From positions 1-64,000 of the forward strand of contig CAMYVY010000001.1 in the NCBI GenBank assembly GCA_947302715.1: DNA of 64,000 bases. The letters are read 5' to 3'. Position 1 is the first letter of the stretch. The number at the start of each line of letters is the position of its first letter. Under the pieces are notes generated by a model, which was not told where the DNA came from, did not search any database, and saw only the letters and a program-made list of their open reading frames with translations. Shown one piece after another: positions 15,870 through 24,775 of the stretch. Position numbers and translations under genes: made by a program. The DNA comes from an uncultured Clostridia bacterium. Its GTDB lineage: Bacteria > Bacillota > Clostridia > Peptostreptococcales > Anaerovoracaceae.

Positions 15870-16311
15870 TGGAAATGAATATCTGCAGGACTTTACAAAT
15901 ACTCCTGAGGTCGAAAGTGAAAAACAATTACTCGAAATTCAAGGAAGAGAGGCCAGTTATACAAAACTAGTACAAAACTACGAAGTTTACAATGAAAAAA
16001 CTTTAAATTCCAAAACGAAGTATAAAAAAATTGCTTTTTGGATTTCGTTTGGTTTATTGATATTGCTTACTGTTTTTATAATTGTAATGTCGTTTGTTTT
16101 AATTAAGCGAGGTTCTTCGTCGAGAGATGTGGTTGATTTGTTTGTAACTATAATTCCGAGCGTCACAGCGACCATCGCAGGGTATTTTACTTTACCTAAG
16201 ATTATCGCATCGTATTTGTTTAACACGAGTGAAGAGAATGCAATGGTAGAGCTAATTAAGCATTTAAGAAAAACGGATTCTCTACACTTCAAGAGAAAAA
16301 ACTATAAATAG
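15862..16311 (+). CDS. two-TM membrane protein coupled to ImmA-like peptidase
   Basis: The protein has 149 residues and overlaps the peptidase gene by 8 bases. The N-terminal about 50 residues are charged and helical, followed by two membrane segments (IAFWISFGLLILLTVFIIVM and a second around VTIIPSVTATIAGYFTL) and a basic tail. No family recognised. The coupling suggests it is the substrate or membrane effector of the peptidase. Confidence 0.65.
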   Translation: MSSGNEYLQDFTNTPEVESEKQLLEIQGREASYTKLVQNYEVYNEKTLNSKTKYKKIAFWISFGLLILLTVFIIVMSFVLIKRGSSSRDVVDLFVTIIPSVTATIAGYFTLPKIIASYLFNTSEENAMVELIKHLRKTDSLHFKRKNYK

Positions 16312-16650
16312 AAGATTAGTTATTAGGTAGGGTTTGTCGCAATAATTGACGGATATGGCTATTATTTAGATATATTTTTTGTTTATTCCATTTGTCATTA
16401 AGTGAATGTATAGATAGGATAATGAAATCAAATATAGAATAAATGACTGCCCCATACCACTAGATAGCCAATCGTGTAGCCTAATAAGCTTTGCAACACG
16501 CAAAGCTTTTTTTGATGCGACAGCTGCCAATAATCGGCAAAAATAATAGCCAATCACCGGAAATTAAATGAGCCAACAATCGGATTAACTGTTGAAGTAT
16601 ATGCTCTTAGGTGGTAGAATAATAATATAAATGTGGAGGATACTAAGAGC
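16312..16650. other. intergenic stretch with a strong terminator
   Basis: AGCTTTGC and GCAAAGCT (16487-16507) form an 8-bp stem followed by TTTTTTT (to 16514). It closes the peptidase/membrane pair transcript. Nothing else is recognisable here. Confidence 0.7.
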
Positions 16651-17925
16651 ATGAAAATATATCGCAAGAGGATTGCGGATGAATTATTAAAAAGAAAACT
16701 AGCTGGAAAAGGTGCTGTTCTTGTGGAAGGCGCTAAATGGTGTGGTAAGACAACCACGGCAGAGCAATGTGCCTCCAGCATCATATATATGGATGATCCA
16801 GAAAAAAGAGATCAAAACATTAATATGGCCAATATCAAGCCTAAGAAGCTATTGGAAGGTGATGTGCCAAGATTAATTGATGAATGGCAAATAGCGACCA
16901 AACTATGGGATGCGGTACGTTTTGAGGTGGATCATAGGGATAGTTTAGGGCAGTTTATTCTTACGGGCTCTGCAGTACCTGTAGATGATGAGGAAATCAT
17001 ACATTCTGGCACAGGAAGGTTTTCATGGCTAACAATGAGACCTATGAGTTTGTATGAGTCGGGAGAGTCGACCGGTACTGTTAGTTTGGCAGAACTCTTT
17101 AAATCTCCTGAAGAAATAGAAGGTACAGCAGAACTTGATTTAGATAGATTGGCTTTTTTGGTTTGTAGGGGCGGTTGGCCGCAAGCTGTTGACTTGGCTG
17201 GAGACGTTGCCTTGGATCAAGCAAAAGACTATTATACAGACGTAGTTAGATCAGATATCAATAGAGCTGATGGTATAAGCAAGGCTCCAGAACGTGTTGA
17301 ACGCATTATGCGATCGTATGCTAGGAATCAAGGCACGCAAATACCATACACAACTATTGTAGAAGATATTGAAGCTAACGATGGCACAACTGTAGATCAA
17401 GAAACCGTAGCACTATATATTGAAGCGTTAAGAAAAATTTTTGTAGTTGAGGATGTACATGCTTGGAATCCAAATCTAAGATCGAAAACGGCTATTAGGA
17501 CTGGAAACACAAGATATTATGTGGATCCGTCTATAGCTGTAGCTGCCTTAGGAATTGGACCGGAAGATTTAATTGATGACCTAAAGACATTTGGCTTTCT
17601 ATTTGAGACAATGGGCATCAGGGACTTAAGAGTGTTTGCTGATGCTTTAGATGGTGAAGTGTTGCATTACAGAGATAAGAGTGGTTTGGAATGCGATGCA
17701 GTAGTCCACCTTAGAAACGGCAGGTACGGTTTGGTCGAAATAAAACTGGGTGGCGAGAAATTAATTGAGGAAGGCGCGGCTACTCTGCTGAAGCTAGCCA
17801 AAAAGATTAACACTGATAAAATGAAAGAGCCATCATTCCTTATGGTGCTAACGGGAACGGGTGACTATGCGTATCGTAGAGAAGATGGTGTGTATGTAGT
17901 GCCAGTGGGGAGTTTGAAGGATTAG
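16651..17925 (+). CDS. AAA ATPase with DUF4143 domain
   Basis: The protein has 424 residues from ATG 16651 (GGAGG 11 bases upstream). The N-terminal AAA_14 domain has Walker A EGAKWCGKTT (26-35) and a RLIDEWQ Walker B. The middle part includes FILTGSAVP sensor 1. The C-terminal DUF4143 region carries LECDAVVHLRNGRYGLVEIK, with the D...E-x-K pattern of a PD-(D/E)XK-like fold. These proteins are very common and scattered in bacteria; no agreed function exists, though nucleic-acid or stress roles are suspected. It stands alone after a terminator. Confidence 0.88.
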   Translation: MKIYRKRIADELLKRKLAGKGAVLVEGAKWCGKTTTAEQCASSIIYMDDPEKRDQNINMANIKPKKLLEGDVPRLIDEWQIATKLWDAVRFEVDHRDSLGQFILTGSAVPVDDEEIIHSGTGRFSWLTMRPMSLYESGESTGTVSLAELFKSPEEIEGTAELDLDRLAFLVCRGGWPQAVDLAGDVALDQAKDYYTDVVRSDINRADGISKAPERVERIMRSYARNQGTQIPYTTIVEDIEANDGTTVDQETVALYIEALRKIFVVEDVHAWNPNLRSKTAIRTGNTRYYVDPSIAVAALGIGPEDLIDDLKTFGFLFETMGIRDLRVFADALDGEVLHYRDKSGLECDAVVHLRNGRYGLVEIKLGGEKLIEEGAATLLKLAKKINTDKMKEPSFLMVLTGTGDYAYRREDGVYVVPVGSLKD

Positions 17926-18082
17926 GCGCTACTGCAGGTTAGTCCAATTTATTGTTATTGATATTTTGTATGCTCTTTTCTCTTCCGCCATATAATTATT
18001 TATGAAATGAAAGTAATGGTAAAGGAATAAAAGATTTGATTGTGATGTTAGTATGATATGATTAACGTGAAGGGGATGTGTA

Positions 18083-19357
18083 ATGTTTGCAATTAATGAT
18101 ATAGAATGCATTAAGGAAATTGATAGAATGGATATGGGCGGGGAATGGAATTATGGCGATGTGTCAGAATTAATTATGCACAGAGTTCACTCTTATCCCG
18201 CGAAATTTCCTTCATTTATAGCTTCAAAGTCGTTTGATTATGCTCAAAGAGAGGGTGTAGATGTAAAAGCGGTTGCAGATATTTTTTGTGGTTGTGGCAC
18301 AGTTGCCTTGGAGGCTAGGGTACACAGAAAAGATTTTTGGGGGTGTGATATTAATCCTGTTGCAACATTAATTGCTAAAGTAAAAAGTTCATCATATAAT
18401 GCAAAAAGGTTTGAAGATTATTATAATTCTATTATTAGTTGTTATAATAATAGTGAGCCTCCAAAAGAAAGCGGTTATAAATATGCTAACGACAGGATTA
18501 AATATTGGTATACTGAAAAAAGTTTTAATGATTTAACTAAGATAAAGCAATCAATCATAGCAGTTGTTCCTGCGGGCAAGTACAGAAATGCTTTTTTATG
18601 TATTTTTTCATCTATATTAAAAAATACATCTAAGTGGTTAACTAAATCAATCAAGCCACAGATTGATTCACAAAAAAAACCTGTTGACGCCAAGGAAGTT
18701 TTTAAACGTCAAACAGAAAAATTCGTTTGTGCCATCAAGGAACTCAATAATACAGTGTATGATTCAAATGTCATAATAGAAAACGGTAATTTTCTAATGC
18801 TTAATAAATATCCTGAGGTTGACTTGATAATAACCAGCCCCCCATATGTAACATCATATGAGTATGCAGATCTACATCAATTATCAACTTTATGGTTGGA
18901 TTATACTTCGGATTACAGAACCTTGAGACAGGGCACAATTGGAAGTGCGTATAATACTGAACTGATCAATGTAGATGATGAACTACTGAATGATATAGCT
19001 AAAAAAATAATTGACAATCTAAAAAAAACAGACATACAACCTTCAAAGCTTAAATCGATTTCAAGATATTATTTAGATATGCAGAAATCAATTGAAAAAT
19101 GTAGTGGAATGCTTAGAAATGGTGGGATGGCTATTTTTGTCATTGGTGATACAGAATATAAAGGAGTGCAAATCAATAATTCACATCACTTAATAGAGGC
19201 ATTACTAAGAAGTGGCTTTACGGATATAAAGGTGACTAAACGAAAGATATCTAATAAACTACTTACCCCATATAGAGATGAGAAAGGTAGGTTTTCGACA
19301 GATAAGACTAAAAAAGAAATATACCATGATGAGTTGATTATTAGTGGAAGAAAGTAG
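18083..19357 (+). CDS. DNA methyltransferase (N6-adenine/N4-cytosine type)
   Basis: The protein has 424 residues. The SAM motif I appears as ADIFCGCGTVALEAR (about 72-86), and the catalytic motif IV as DLIITSPPYVTSYEYAD (about 246-262). The order I then IV fits alpha/gamma-class amino-methyltransferases. The N-terminal HRVHSYPAKFPSF resembles the H-x-YPAKF box of a subgroup of defence-associated methyltransferases. AAGGGGATG precedes the start. It is followed after 7 bases by a two-GHKL-domain protein and then a receiver-like protein. No restriction nuclease is adjacent. Confidence 0.85.
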   Translation: MFAINDIECIKEIDRMDMGGEWNYGDVSELIMHRVHSYPAKFPSFIASKSFDYAQREGVDVKAVADIFCGCGTVALEARVHRKDFWGCDINPVATLIAKVKSSSYNAKRFEDYYNSIISCYNNSEPPKESGYKYANDRIKYWYTEKSFNDLTKIKQSIIAVVPAGKYRNAFLCIFSSILKNTSKWLTKSIKPQIDSQKKPVDAKEVFKRQTEKFVCAIKELNNTVYDSNVIIENGNFLMLNKYPEVDLIITSPPYVTSYEYADLHQLSTLWLDYTSDYRTLRQGTIGSAYNTELINVDDELLNDIAKKIIDNLKKTDIQPSKLKSISRYYLDMQKSIEKCSGMLRNGGMAIFVIGDTEYKGVQINNSHHLIEALLRSGFTDIKVTKRKISNKLLTPYRDEKGRFSTDKTKKEIYHDELIISGRK

Positions 19358-19364
19358 AGTTAAT

Positions 19365-21620
19365 ATGAAACAAAATGTAACAGAGTTAAGTATTCGCCCA
19401 TATGCTAGATTATTATCTATGTTAGGTGACCAGCTTATAAAAAACGAGATTGTAGCGCTAACAGAATTAGTGAAAAACTCATACGATGCAGATGCCAATT
19501 ACTGTGATATATACTTCGAGAATGTATTAGATGAATATGAAGTGGATTATTCCTCTCGAATAGTAATATCAGATGATGGATTTGGTATGTCATATGATAC
19601 AATTGCAAATCATTTTATTAACCCTGCTACTCCCATAAAGAAGCTAGATCAAGAAGAAATAAAGTCTAAGAAGGGGAGAGTCTGTCAAGGAGAAAAAGGT
19701 GTTGGAAGGTTTTCTATGCTTAAACTAGGGCGTAGAGTTACAGTATACACAAAGGAAGAAATAAGTGGTCTTATTCATAAGGTGGAATTTGACTTTCAAA
19801 ACTATGATGACGAGTTTTTGCAAACTAATAGTAGAGACCAATTATTTTTGGATGAATTAAGAGTCAAGTATAGTGTGGTTGAAAAGAACAACTTACCTCA
19901 ATACTATTCAATTGTTCGAAAGAACAGAGGCACTGACATTGTAATAGAAGATCTAAAGGGAGAATGGGGTAAAAGCAAAATTAGTGAGCTGAAGGAGAGC
20001 TTAGTCAAATTTTCACCTATAGAAGTTGATGACAATAAGATTATTAAAAATAAAGAATTTATTATAAATATATATAAAAATGGGGAATTAGATGACTATT
20101 ATGATAATGAGATTAGTAAAATAAGAGAGTTAATTGACAATAAGGCGTTGTATAAGCTAAAGGGTCGATATGATGAGAATCAAAGAGTTGTTCAGTTTTC
20201 ATATTCGGAAGCAGGGGCCCTGCAGAAAACTGTTTCGATGAGGCTATTTAAAGCGGAAGAAGCGTTGAACGATTTTGAGAAGAGCTTGTATGGATTATCT
20301 TACTACCGAAAGGAAATAGAGAGGGTTTTTGAAAAGGAGAAGACAACTGAATGTGGGTCATTTGACTTTCAGTTTTTTATTTTTGATTTTGATGCAGTAG
20401 CATATAGCCCATTTAGACTTAACAGAAGTGAAAAGGATATAGTTCGTAATCATAGAGTATTCTTATATAGAGATGAAATCCGTGTACAACCATATGGTGC
20501 TTCGGATGATGATTGGCTACAGATAGATAGAAAGCGTGCTTCTAGCAGGGCTAATGAAATGTTTAGTAATGATCAACTTATTGGCCAAATAAAAATAACA
20601 AAAAAAGATAATGAGAAACTAAAAGACAAAACTAGTAGGGAGGGAATTATAGAAGATGGAAGTGCGTTCGAACAGTTAACAGCTATAGTAAGAGTTATTC
20701 TATCTTTTGTTCGTACAAGGTTATTTCAGGTGTATAAAGCCAAGGAAGCTCAAAAGAGAAGCCTAGATGATACATTTTTGATTGACGAAATAGGGAAAAC
20801 AATATATGAATTATTGATAGCGACAAAAGAAGATAAAGGAGCACAAAAGAGTGTTAAGAACTTAAGTAGAGCCATTGTAACGCAGCGCACGGCATATGAG
20901 AAGAGGCTAAAAACGGCAGAAAGCCTTGCAGGCGTAGGTTTGTCTGTTGAGGTGGCATCTCACGACATTATGCTTACAATGGATAGAATAAGGGAAAAAC
21001 TATCAGAGATAAATGCCGATCTACATATGCCATTAACTATAGAATCAAAAATAGATGATATAGCAGCAAAGGCACAATCTGTCGAAGAAATGTTTGCATT
21101 AGTCTACTTAAAAATGCATGATCTACAACAGGTTTTTACATCGTCAAAGCAAAGAGTTAAGAATATAAAAGTAGAGGAAATAATTAGAAAGATTCAAAAT
21201 ATATATATGCGACAATATAATGAAAATGGAATAATTGTTGAATATTCAAAAGTGGGTAAATCACCGGTTATCGCCAAGACAATAGATGCGGTCTTATATC
21301 AAGTGTTTATTAACCTGTTTGATAATTCTCTGTATTGGTTAAAATTAGTTTCGGGTGAAAGAAAAGTACACATAGAGTTAAACGGTGATAATCAAACAGT
21401 TATTTTCTCAGATAGCGGTTATGGAATTAATGAGGAGGATCGAAACTATATATTTGAAGCATTCTTTAGCGGAAAGGGAGAAGAAGGAAGAGGATTAGGA
21501 CTATATATTGCTAGGAATTTATTAGATAGATATGGATATGACATTTCTCTATTGTCAAGTGAGCGAGATATAATAGAAAAAGGGGCCAACTTTTTAATTA
21601 CATTTGTTAAAGAGGAGTAG
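19365..21620 (+). CDS. protein with two GHKL ATPase domains (MORC/Hsp90-like plus histidine-kinase-like)
   Basis: The protein has 751 residues from ATG 19365 (an in-frame GTG at 19344 overlapping the methyltransferase is possible). The N-terminal GHKL domain has ALTELVKNSYDADA, ISDDGFGM and GEKGVGRFSMLKLG, as in MutL/MORC/Hsp90 ATPases. The C-terminal part has an H-box-like EVASHDIMLTMDRI (His533), then NLFDNSLYWL, FSDSGYGI and GRGLGLYIARNL, a histidine-kinase ATPase domain. It has no membrane segment. It lies between a DNA methyltransferase and a receiver-like gene with gaps of 7 bases each, so the three form an operon. Prokaryotic MORC-like ATPases are known to occur beside methyltransferases (Iyer, Abhiman and Aravind 2008). 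Function here is unknown. Confidence 0.85.
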   Translation: MKQNVTELSIRPYARLLSMLGDQLIKNEIVALTELVKNSYDADANYCDIYFENVLDEYEVDYSSRIVISDDGFGMSYDTIANHFINPATPIKKLDQEEIKSKKGRVCQGEKGVGRFSMLKLGRRVTVYTKEEISGLIHKVEFDFQNYDDEFLQTNSRDQLFLDELRVKYSVVEKNNLPQYYSIVRKNRGTDIVIEDLKGEWGKSKISELKESLVKFSPIEVDDNKIIKNKEFIINIYKNGELDDYYDNEISKIRELIDNKALYKLKGRYDENQRVVQFSYSEAGALQKTVSMRLFKAEEALNDFEKSLYGLSYYRKEIERVFEKEKTTECGSFDFQFFIFDFDAVAYSPFRLNRSEKDIVRNHRVFLYRDEIRVQPYGASDDDWLQIDRKRASSRANEMFSNDQLIGQIKITKKDNEKLKDKTSREGIIEDGSAFEQLTAIVRVILSFVRTRLFQVYKAKEAQKRSLDDTFLIDEIGKTIYELLIATKEDKGAQKSVKNLSRAIVTQRTAYEKRLKTAESLAGVGLSVEVASHDIMLTMDRIREKLSEINADLHMPLTIESKIDDIAAKAQSVEEMFALVYLKMHDLQQVFTSSKQRVKNIKVEEIIRKIQNIYMRQYNENGIIVEYSKVGKSPVIAKTIDAVLYQVFINLFDNSLYWLKLVSGERKVHIELNGDNQTVIFSDSGYGINEEDRNYIFEAFFSGKGEEGRGLGLYIARNLLDRYGYDISLLSSERDIIEKGANFLITFVKEE

Positions 21621-21627
21621 TTACCGC

Positions 21628-22857
21628 ATGGAAACAAAAAAGATAAGTGAGTTGTTTTATAACTCAATAGCCATGATGATTGATGATGAGGTGGATGTAT
21701 TGGCATCACAAGCAAATACGTTGAAAAAAGATTTTGAAACTAGGGGTGTCAAATTTATTACATTTAAAGATATCCCAGGAAAAGAGTTTTTAGCCTCATT
21801 TGACGCCATTTCATTTATCATCATTGATTGGAAACTACATAGTGATTATAGTATTGATAAGGGAAATTTGATTTGGGGAAGTGAGCTTATTAGAGAAGAA
21901 GAAGAAAGAGTACTAGATTTGTTGGGGGTACTGCTTGACTTGTATTTTGTTCCAATTTTTATCTTTACTAAAGAAGATACAAATTATATTGTTAATCAAA
22001 TAGAAGAAAGAGAGAATTTAAAAAAGTGTCTTGAAAGCAACCAGTTAATTGTTGAAGATAAATCCTCTCTTGATATAAGTAAAATAGAGGAACTGTTTAA
22101 GGCATGGTGTTCAAACAATCCCGCTGCTTATGCGTTGAAACAGCTAGATAAATCTTTATTAAAAGCAAAATCCAAACTGCTTAATGCGCTAAGCACATAC
22201 GATAATCAATGGCCTTTGATTGTATATAATACGCTGAAAGAAGATGCGGCTGTTGATGCCGATAGAGAATTCAATGATTTTCTTTCAGACTTATTAATGG
22301 GATATCTAGAACCGATTACTCTAGATGATGAAATAATGAGTAAAGAAATAAGCTGCCTTGATCGCGATAACCTCATATCATTATATGACAAAGCAAAATT
22401 TATTCCGTATACAGACAAGGTTATATCAACATCATCTTATACAGGAGATGTTTATGTACTAGATGATAATGATAATAGGAGTGGTGATGTTTTTCTCATT
22501 AATATTACAGCAACATGTGATTTGCGCAAGCATAAAATGATTTTTTTAGTTGGTAAACCCATAAAAATAGAAGGTAATTTGTATAGTAAAAAAACAGGTG
22601 TTATTGAAAAGAAAACTCACGCCCTGATTTCCGCTTTTTGCAATTATGAATGTGTAGAGTTCAAGTTTGATAGCTTTTTTGTTATGTCTATAGATGATTC
22701 TGGAGATTTCATTGAATATGAGGGAGAGCGCTATAAACGGATTGGTCGTTTATTGTATCCATACGTATCAAATATACAAGAACGTTTTTCGCATTACATA
22801 TGCAGAAAAGGAACCATCAGACACCCAAATTCATTGTATTTAGTAAGCTATAAATAA
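21628..22857 (+). CDS. receiver-like protein with large unknown C-terminal domain
   Basis: The protein has 409 residues from ATG 21628 (AGAGGAG upstream), 7 bases after the GHKL protein. The N-terminal about 130 residues look like a response-regulator receiver: acidic pair IDDE (18-21), predicted phosphoacceptor Asp67 in FIIIDW, and VPIFIFTKED as the Thr/Lys strands. Residues about 140-409 match no output domain that I know and lack an obvious HTH. It ends in beta-rich GDVFLINITATCDLRKHKM and FFVMSIDD segments. It may be the effector of the trio, switched by the upstream kinase-like protein. Confidence 0.7.
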   Translation: METKKISELFYNSIAMMIDDEVDVLASQANTLKKDFETRGVKFITFKDIPGKEFLASFDAISFIIIDWKLHSDYSIDKGNLIWGSELIREEEERVLDLLGVLLDLYFVPIFIFTKEDTNYIVNQIEERENLKKCLESNQLIVEDKSSLDISKIEELFKAWCSNNPAAYALKQLDKSLLKAKSKLLNALSTYDNQWPLIVYNTLKEDAAVDADREFNDFLSDLLMGYLEPITLDDEIMSKEISCLDRDNLISLYDKAKFIPYTDKVISTSSYTGDVYVLDDNDNRSGDVFLINITATCDLRKHKMIFLVGKPIKIEGNLYSKKTGVIEKKTHALISAFCNYECVEFKFDSFFVMSIDDSGDFIEYEGERYKRIGRLLYPYVSNIQERFSHYICRKGTIRHPNSLYLVSYK

Positions 22858-23215
22858 TTATTATTTTTGCAACTATAAGGGGTTCATCTAATAGATCGAG
22901 GAATTTCTAATCGCATAATTACAAAGATGAAGATTGAACTGAAACAATATCCGTGAAATGAAAGTGGTGTTTATAGCGTGCGTCAAGGTGACCTTCGATG
23001 TGGCGCTCAAGATGAAAAACTGTCCAATAAGGGGCAGTTTTTTTAAGGCGTTTATTTTTCCGTGTCTTTTCTTTGAACATATCAATCCTAAACAAGAATC
23101 TATAATTCTTTCCAAAGTGTAAGTAAACCTTGCACTTTGCTGTTTATTATACCGACAAAGCCAGGGAAGGAGGATAGATAGGAAGTGACAGCATTGGAAT
23201 TGCCGAGAAGAAATA
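22858..23215. other. intergenic stretch with terminator
   Basis: A hairpin around 23018-23047 (ACTGTCC/GGGGCAGT followed by TTTTTTT) ends the methyltransferase trio transcript. TATAAT lies at 23101-23106, just before an inverted repeat (listed separately). No gene seen. Confidence 0.6.
23114..23138 (+). promoter_or_regulatory. operator-like inverted repeat before the HTH gene
   Basis: AAAGTGTAAG, TAAAC, CTTGCACTTT: a 10-bp dyad (one G-T in RNA terms) with a 5-base centre, just downstream of TATAAT and about 80 bases before the HTH gene. The placement suits autorepression by that regulator. Not proven. Confidence 0.5.
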
Positions 23216-23518
23216 TTGCATATACTGATTACACGTAGAGAAGAACGACGAGACAATCTTGCAAATCTTTTCAGCGTTTCCAAAACAACAATCAGAAATG
23301 ACATTGATTGTTTGTCGATGGCATATCCTATCTATACGATTAGAGGAAACGGCGGAGGTATTTTCATAGATAAGAATTATCATCCATACAAGATGTCGAT
23401 ACCAAGGGCGCAAGCTGAAATACTTGCAACTCTTGAAGGAATGATAGATGAAAATGCTTGGATGATTATAGAAGGCCTTTTGAAAGAATATTCGCCATAC
23501 TATTTGTTATCTGGCTAA
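23216..23518 (+). CDS. DeoR/WYL-type HTH regulator, short or truncated
   Basis: The 100 residues begin with a winged HTH (ILITRREERRDNLANLFSVSKTTIRNDIDCLS) followed by YPIYTIRGNGGGIFI, the typical wing of DeoR/YafY-like HTH_11 regulators that control conjugative elements. The start is TTG 23216 with GAGAAG upstream. AGGAGG lies further up at 23168, in another frame, so a frameshift near the 5' end is possible. The usual C-terminal domain is absent; many element-borne relatives are this short. Confidence 0.6.
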   Translation: MHILITRREERRDNLANLFSVSKTTIRNDIDCLSMAYPIYTIRGNGGGIFIDKNYHPYKMSIPRAQAEILATLEGMIDENAWMIIEGLLKEYSPYYLLSG

Positions 23519-23994
23519 TAATATGAACTTTGACAACTGAATATACATTCGTCAGGCACATTCTTCCTGATATCGGAGAAATCCGTGAGCATGTTTATGA
23601 AGTACGCAATAACCCGAGGTGACTCTTCGACGAGCGAAAAACTCTAAGTTGTGTCGCTATAAAATTGCGATGCAATAAGCTTCATATAAAGGCAGGTGGC
23701 ATACTGCTTGGTGCGATGACAATCGGGATGGACAAGGATACTTCTGTCCAGTCACAGCCCGGAGTGAAATCCGGAACACGCAATGAGGGCAGCCCGTGGA
23801 GATCCCAGGGGAGGTTGGAATCCTATGAGGAAAATTCGCCATTTCCCGCCTGAACGATTTCCTGATTCCGGGGTGCCGTGGGCAAATATGGATATTGAAT
23901 TATAAAACATCGACGGAAATTGAATTTATTGTTTCAATTTACCGTCGGTTCTACATTAACGAGTATTTTGTGCGAACAGTGGAGGCTTGTATTA
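23519..23994. other. gene-free stretch with a GC-richer block
   Basis: No gene could be supported. About 23690-23880 is clearly richer in G+C than its surroundings and contains short open frames on both strands, none with a ribosome binding site or known motif. It may be a scrap of another mobile element. Confidence 0.4.
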
Positions 23995-24435
23995 GTGAAG
24001 AAAGTATATCGAGGAGAAATTTATGACGCTTATTTGACTAAAGAAGTAATCGGCAGCGAGCAAGCAGGTATGCGTCCTGTGGTAGTTATATCCGCAGACA
24101 AATATAACGCCAAGAACACCAATGTGAAGGTTGTTGTTCTGACGATTCAAATAAAAAAAGAAAACATGAATACTCATTTTGTTCTTCCATTGATTAAAGG
24201 GCTTCCGAAGAGGAGTATGGTTCTTGGTGAATATACAACCACTATAGATAAATCTAGGCTCATCACTCGTAAGTGCAAATTGTATGGGGTCTTGATGACA
24301 AACGTTGATAGAGCTGTTAGAGCATTTATGAATGATGATAAACCTAAGAGGAAATATCATGGTGGTAATCGAAGAGGGGTTAAAGGTAACAGAAACCGCA
24401 ATAGGAGGAATAACAAAAAGTCAAGGATGCAATGA
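23995..24435 (+). CDS. MazF/PemK-like toxin without visible antitoxin
   Basis: The protein has 146 residues from GTG 23995 (GGAGG 9 bases upstream; longer in-frame starts lack a site). The fold is recognisable from RGEIYDAYLTKEVIGSEQ, GMRPVVVISADKYN, VVVLTIQIKK and GLPKRSMVLGEYTTTIDKSRL, matching the MazF/PemK mRNA interferase family. The C-terminal about 35 residues are an unusual Lys/Arg/Asn-rich tail. No antitoxin gene lies next to it. A GGATGC/GCATCC hairpin overlaps its stop codon. Element-borne members of this type often lack a classic partner and may be regulators rather than toxins. Confidence 0.75.
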   Translation: MKKVYRGEIYDAYLTKEVIGSEQAGMRPVVVISADKYNAKNTNVKVVVLTIQIKKENMNTHFVLPLIKGLPKRSMVLGEYTTTIDKSRLITRKCKLYGVLMTNVDRAVRAFMNDDKPKRKYHGGNRRGVKGNRNRNRRNNKKSRMQ

Positions 24436-24565
24436 AAATCGCATCCTTAATTACAGGAAGATAATCTAATAGAATACAAGGAGCGAGTTTTCGATATCCA
24501 AATTGAGCAAAAGAAACAGGCAATATCAAGTGAGGTTCGTTTATAAAGTGGAGGATATAGTCTAG

Positions 24566-24775
24566 ATGACAGGATGGAGCGAGAACATTGTTTTAAAGCT
24601 TTTTAATAATCCAATGTTTCCTGCTGCTGATTTTGGTAGTTGTAAGGTCATTGAATCACATGCTTTGATTGACTATTTCTCTAAAAGACGTAGTAAGCAA
24701 ACCGAAAAGTTTTGGATAAGAGGAGAAAAATATGGCGAAATTAAAAAACGGCTTGCCAAGAGCGAAGAAAGGTGA
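24566..24775 (+). CDS. excisionase (Xis-like small DNA-binding protein)
   Basis: The protein has 69 residues; GTGGAGGAT lies upstream of ATG 24566. LKLFNNPMFPAADFGSCKV and the following HALIDYFSKRRS match the winged-helix MerR-like fold of Tn916-type excisionases (FP-A-x-DFG-K motif). The gene overlaps the integrase start by 44 bases, the usual xis-int order. It looks intact although the integrase does not. Confidence 0.75.
   Translation: MTGWSENIVLKLFNNPMFPAADFGSCKVIESHALIDYFSKRRSKQTEKFWIRGEKYGEIKKRLAKSEER

Noticed and set aside
18083..19357. Classical type II restriction-modification system
   Set aside because: A methyltransferase is present, but neither neighbour looks like a restriction endonuclease.
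23665..23853. 62-residue frame in the GC-richer block
   Set aside because: No ribosome binding site, no recognisable motif, and equally long frames exist on the other strand.
24478..24546. Short plus-strand frame reading ...EYKERVFDIQIEQKKQA... before xis
   Set aside because: It looks like the tail of a lost gene, but there is no start codon or ribosome site and it is too short to assign.
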